In this document: positions 60,936-64,000 of the stretch, piece by piece
How the letters are laid out: every line of letters begins with the position of its first letter
Position numbering within the stretch: position 1 is the stretch's first letter
From: DASYXT01 sp035934555
Lineage (GTDB): Bacteria; Verrucomicrobiota; Verrucomicrobiia; Limisphaerales; UBA8199
Assembly: GCA_035934555.1 (NCBI GenBank)
Contig: DASYXT010000073.1
Coordinates: 1 to 64,000, forward strand
DNA: 64,000 nucleotides
Reading direction: 5' to 3'
Notes under the pieces: model-generated
Told to the model about the DNA's origin: nothing
Database searches by the model: none
The model's input: only the letters and a program-made list of their open reading frames with translations
Position numbers and translations under genes: made by a program

Positions 60936-62783
60936 TTATGGGACAGATAGACTATAGGCGACCTGGCCGAACAGGTCCGGCGGAAATTCGCAAATCCAAC
61001 GCTGCCCCTCGAACATGACCGCGGCGTAGGGAGCACCGGACGGCGCCAGCCCGCCGAACTCCAAATTCGTCTTCTGCCCATTGAGCAGGTCGAACGTGAT
61101 CTGATAACCATCGGGGCGAAAACCAAAACGCGTAAGCTCGGCATCGCCACGCCCAACCCAAGCGACTGCGGCCGCCTGCGTCAGGCCGCGCACCGTTTCT
61201 TCCACCGCCAGATCGTTAATAATTCCCTGGGACCCTGGCGCCAACGACCATTGGTGCGGCCCACGCCGCAACAGGCGCCGCTCGCGCCCTTGCTGGCGGA
61301 GTGTCACTCCCGCCAGGTCCGTCTCGGTGAACGCGAACAACTGGTGCGCACGCAAGGTCCAACTCAGGTCCGGCAGGCGTGCAAATTCATTGGTCGAGAT
61401 GGCATAGACGCAGCTCTCATCCGTGCGGCGGGCATAGACCTCCTGATTGGTGCCGAGGCCAAACCTCAAATCAACCAGCAGATTGTTCGTGGCTATTGCG
61501 TTCGCTGGCCCGCCGAACAAGCGGTACTCGCGGATCGGCGCTGCGAGGCCGAACTCCGGCAGGTCCGGGTCGTTGACGACATCTTTGCTGAACTGGATGA
61601 TGGGCACATTGGTGAGCACGAACAGGAAATGGCTGACGGCAAACGGGTCGGCCGGAAGATTTTCCGGCTGAATACGCCAGTTCCCATTGGTCTGAAGCTC
61701 GACCGAAAAATCATCGCGGCCATGGACCTGAATTCGTGCCACTGGTTCGGTGACGGTTAAGAGGTGTGGGTCGCGAAAATCGTTCAAGGAGCTGCGCTGC
61801 CAGGCCTCGAGCGGCTGCTTCGGCACGGTGAAAATCGCATTTTGACCCAGGCGCCGGGCATAAACCACATTCGCATCGTTGGTGGGACTGCGGCCGACCT
61901 GAAGCAGCGCGAGGGTGTTGGTGCCCTGCGCCAGCCCGACCTCCAACTCCGGCCGTGCCAGGCCGAAGGACTCCAGGTCCGGCGTCGGTGTGTCGGAACA
62001 GAATTGCCGGACTTGCAAGGAAAGCAGCTCCGACAGCGCGCTCTGGATGCGGAGATTATCAGCACGCGCGCCGCGTGTGAAGGGCCAGACCAGCCGCCAC
62101 AAACCGTTTGTCCCCTCGCGTTGTACGGTGAAAGTGACGCCGGCGATACCTGCTTCTTTGACACGGTTAGTGACGGAGAGCCGATCGAAAACCAGGTTGG
62201 GTGGGACCGCACTGGTGTCCCGCCAATCATTAGCGGTGCGCGGCAGCAATTTCAACAGGTCCGCATCGACCACATAGACTCCCTGATGGCTGACCACTTG
62301 CAGGAAGACCTGGTCGCCTGGGGGCGTTGTGGCGCCCACGAGCAGGTGGGCGCGGTAGTCACCCTGCGAGATAATGATCGAGGCCTGCGGGGTCGTGAAG
62401 CCGTACTGCGTGTCGGCATCGGCCCGGCTGCGTACTTCCTCGGGCGTAATGTAAGTGGCCGGCGTAAGTTCGGCCAGGCGTCCCAGCAAATGCTGGATTT
62501 TCGCTCCGGCCGCCGGATAGACCATCGGTTCGAGCAACTGCCAGCTCCCGTTGGTGCGCTCGGCAACCAACTGAAGTTGAACCAGCTCATTGGTGTGCGC
62601 GCCGGCCAGGAGTTGCCCCGGCCCGGGCGGCCGCACCTGGATGGACGTCACGGCGTCCGGCTTGAGTTGAGGTAAAATCCTGGCCGGACCCGCGGGCGCT
62701 GCCCGGTGCGGGCGGAAGACGAAAATGAAAGCGAACAGGCCCGCGGCGACCAACAGCCAGAACCAGGTTTTCTTGGGACTCAT
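60936..62783 (-). CDS. DUF4340-domain protein
   Basis: 615 residues. An N-terminal anchor (FWLLVAAGLFAFIFVF) is followed by DUF4340 domains made of repeated beta units: 'PDAVTSIQVRPPGPGQLLAG', 'QYGFTTPQASIIISQGDYRA', 'LLVGATTPPGDQVFLQVVSH' and later 'LARPELEVGLAQGTNTLALL'. The protein is presumably periplasmic. In Verrucomicrobia and Bacteroidetes-like gene sets this family is encoded next to GldG-like ABC exporter subunits, as here, where it lies 30 bases after the GldG-like gene. Function unknown. Confidence 0.85.
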   Translation of the reverse strand: MSPKKTWFWLLVAAGLFAFIFVFRPHRAAPAGPARILPQLKPDAVTSIQVRPPGPGQLLAGAHTNELVQLQLVAERTNGSWQLLEPMVYPAAGAKIQHLLGRLAELTPATYITPEEVRSRADADTQYGFTTPQASIIISQGDYRAHLLVGATTPPGDQVFLQVVSHQGVYVVDADLLKLLPRTANDWRDTSAVPPNLVFDRLSVTNRVKEAGIAGVTFTVQREGTNGLWRLVWPFTRGARADNLRIQSALSELLSLQVRQFCSDTPTPDLESFGLARPELEVGLAQGTNTLALLQVGRSPTNDANVVYARRLGQNAIFTVPKQPLEAWQRSSLNDFRDPHLLTVTEPVARIQVHGRDDFSVELQTNGNWRIQPENLPADPFAVSHFLFVLTNVPIIQFSKDVVNDPDLPEFGLAAPIREYRLFGGPANAIATNNLLVDLRFGLGTNQEVYARRTDESCVYAISTNEFARLPDLSWTLRAHQLFAFTETDLAGVTLRQQGRERRLLRRGPHQWSLAPGSQGIINDLAVEETVRGLTQAAAVAWVGRGDAELTRFGFRPDGYQITFDLLNGQKTNLEFGGLAPSGAPYAAVMFEGQRWICEFPPDLFGQVAYSLSVP

Positions 62784-62813
62784 GCCGGAAGAGGGGCGCG
62801 CCGAGGATTCGCC

Positions 62814-64000
62814 TTAATGGCGGCGGCGCAGCCAGACTAACCAGCCGAATGCCACCGCGGTGCCGGGCATCCCTGCCAACAGAATCCATTCCGCGCTCTG
62901 GAGCTGCGTCCGGGTCATGGTGAGTTTGTACTCGGTCACTGGGCGCGGTCCAGGCCCTTTAATCAATTGCGTGCGGTCCAGGAGCCAGTTGACCAGGTAA
63001 TTGGCGAAATCGCGGTTGGCAGCCGATTCGATCATCTCGTTGCCGAGACAATTGGAATCGCCTATGACCACCATGCGGGTCGTGCCGCGCTCAGTCACGA
63101 CTCCATTGATCGCGCCCTTTTCGACCGCAACCATCAAGGGGAACGCCTTGAGCACCGAAGGCGCATCCACCGCAAAGGAGTTCGGCCCGGAAAAGGCCAG
63201 TTTGTCAACATGAGGCGGGTCCGGCGTTTGGGGTGGCAGGTCGCCAATGGCACGCGGCAACACGAAATGGAGTTGCTGCAACTGGAGCGGCTCGACAAGG
63301 GGGTGTTTGGGATTAAAGCTGCCCACTTTAATATCGACCAGGTCATGCTGGGTGGTGTGATCCGGGTCTTTGATGATGCTGTCGCCGACCTGGACGCCCC
63401 ACTTGGCGAGGATGCTTTCGAGGCCGGTCTGCCGATGGATGGTGCGATAGCTGAACAGCGCCAGCAGCCGGCCGCCCTGGTTGAGATATTGATCGATTCT
63501 CTCGAGTGTGATGTCCGAGAACCGTTCGGTGGGGCCGGCGATCACCAGCAGATTGCAGTCCTGGGGGACGTTGTTGGTCCCCAGCAGCGAGAGTTCGTGC
63601 GGTTCGACGTAGTTCAGCCGCAGGATCGAAGCGAACTTGTTATAACCGAATTGTTCGTCATGCCCATCAATTTGGGGCTCGCCCTCTCCTTCTAGGAAAT
63701 AAGCCTGGAGTTTTTTGGGGCTGGTGATGGCCATCAATGTGCCATCAAAAGTCATTTCGCCCTGAAAGGCCGTGAGTTTGCGCCGGAACGGTTCATCGGG
63801 GTTGGGCACCTTTTCCAGGATGTACTTCGCCAGGGCATTTCCTTCGATCGGTTTGACCCGGCCGTCAGAATCGAAGATGACTAAATTCTTCGCCTCGGGG
63901 GAGGACAGGAACGGGTATTTCATTCGCAACTGCAGGGCGGCGGCCGGGTCCCGTTTGTAATCGAGCAACTGGACGCTGATCCTGCGGTTGGCGAGCCGGT
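62814..64000 (-). CDS. GldG-like ABC-transporter auxiliary protein (5' end beyond the window)
   Basis: Partial: the frame is open to the right edge (ten more codons, RLANRRISVQ, precede a TTG at 63968), so the N-terminus is missing. At least 395 residues are visible. 'YKRDPAAALQLRMKYPFLS', 'NLLVIAGPTERFSDITLERI' and 'YLNQGGRLLALFSYRTIHRQ' mark the GldG / 'ABC-type uncharacterised transport system' substrate-facing domain; one transmembrane helix closes the protein (AEWILLAGMPGTAVAFGWLV, then WLRRRH). GldG works with GldA/GldF in gliding bacteria, and related sets occur in non-gliding Verrucomicrobia. The ATPase and permease genes probably lie just beyond the edge. Confidence 0.8.
   Translation of the reverse strand, partial: RLANRRISVQLLDYKRDPAAALQLRMKYPFLSSPEAKNLVIFDSDGRVKPIEGNALAKYILEKVPNPDEPFRRKLTAFQGEMTFDGTLMAITSPKKLQAYFLEGEGEPQIDGHDEQFGYNKFASILRLNYVEPHELSLLGTNNVPQDCNLLVIAGPTERFSDITLERIDQYLNQGGRLLALFSYRTIHRQTGLESILAKWGVQVGDSIIKDPDHTTQHDLVDIKVGSFNPKHPLVEPLQLQQLHFVLPRAIGDLPPQTPDPPHVDKLAFSGPNSFAVDAPSVLKAFPLMVAVEKGAINGVVTERGTTRMVVIGDSNCLGNEMIESAANRDFANYLVNWLLDRTQLIKGPGPRPVTEYKLTMTRTQLQSAEWILLAGMPGTAVAFGWLVWLRRRH

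Noticed and set aside
60935..61156. Upstream extension of the AsmA-like protein
   Set aside because: The segment lies inside the DUF4340 gene in another frame and has no membrane-anchor features; the ATG at 60934 does.

Overview
The window looks like a chromosomal segment of a GC-rich member of Verrucomicrobiota, probably of the Limisphaerales/Pedosphaera type. This is an inference from gene content. It rests on a PEP-CTERM protein, the VOC / sugar-phosphate-epimerase / DUF1080 / ThuA group, an AsmA-like, DUF4340 and GldG-like operon, NHL-repeat and Ig-like secreted proteins with the C-terminal 'LQSTTNL...FFRL' type domain common in this group, and many short intergenic palindromes. I see no rRNA, tRNA, CRISPR array, transposase or prophage gene.

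Layout. Positions 1-20,500 are mostly housekeeping: a CHRD/PEP-CTERM protein, plant/cyanobacterial-type IspH, a dGTPase-like HD protein, an NHL-repeat protein, a Gfo/Idh/MocA oxidoreductase, ScpA-ScpB, the bifunctional PheA, KdsD, an esterase, a RutE-like nitroreductase, a BON-domain protein, threonine synthase, an SDR protein, a DciA-like protein and MutS. Positions 20,658-44,541 hold the most unusual region, a type VI secretion (T6SS)-like envelope cluster. It encodes TssK, TssL, TssM, TssA, a TagF-domain protein, a probable FHA-less TagH-like protein, a methyltransferase, a membrane-fusion protein, a large transmembrane pseudokinase, an outer-membrane barrel and a 1586-residue Ig-repeat protein. 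No sheath, tube, spike, ClpV or TssE/F/G gene is present in the window.

The pseudokinase (21,258-24,623) and the TagF-domain protein (37,840-40,506) have unrelated cytoplasmic heads but the same architecture after a single membrane segment: an array of ~55-60-residue TPR-like repeats followed by the same C-terminal module. In characterised T6SS, a transmembrane kinase (PpkA) and TagF oppose each other in post-translational control. I therefore infer a paired envelope-sensing switch, which may be an undescribed arrangement.

Positions 44,652-64,000 return to metabolism and envelope functions: a deoxyhypusine-synthase-like enzyme, a LOG-family protein, the minus-strand sugar group, a multi-pass membrane protein, a DUF883-like protein, a glycoside hydrolase, a sulfite-oxidase-type molybdoenzyme, RNase HII, a TPR protein, and the AsmA-like / DUF4340 / GldG-like operon that runs off the right edge.

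Repeats are a second theme. One palindromic family occurs as three inverted pairs (11,315; 19,870; 46,970), one of them positioned as a bidirectional terminator. A second family with a GCGGACA/TGTCCGC core also has three copies (50,261; 52,388; 57,214). Two arrays of a GATTAN hexamer (10,108 and 57,844) complete the set.
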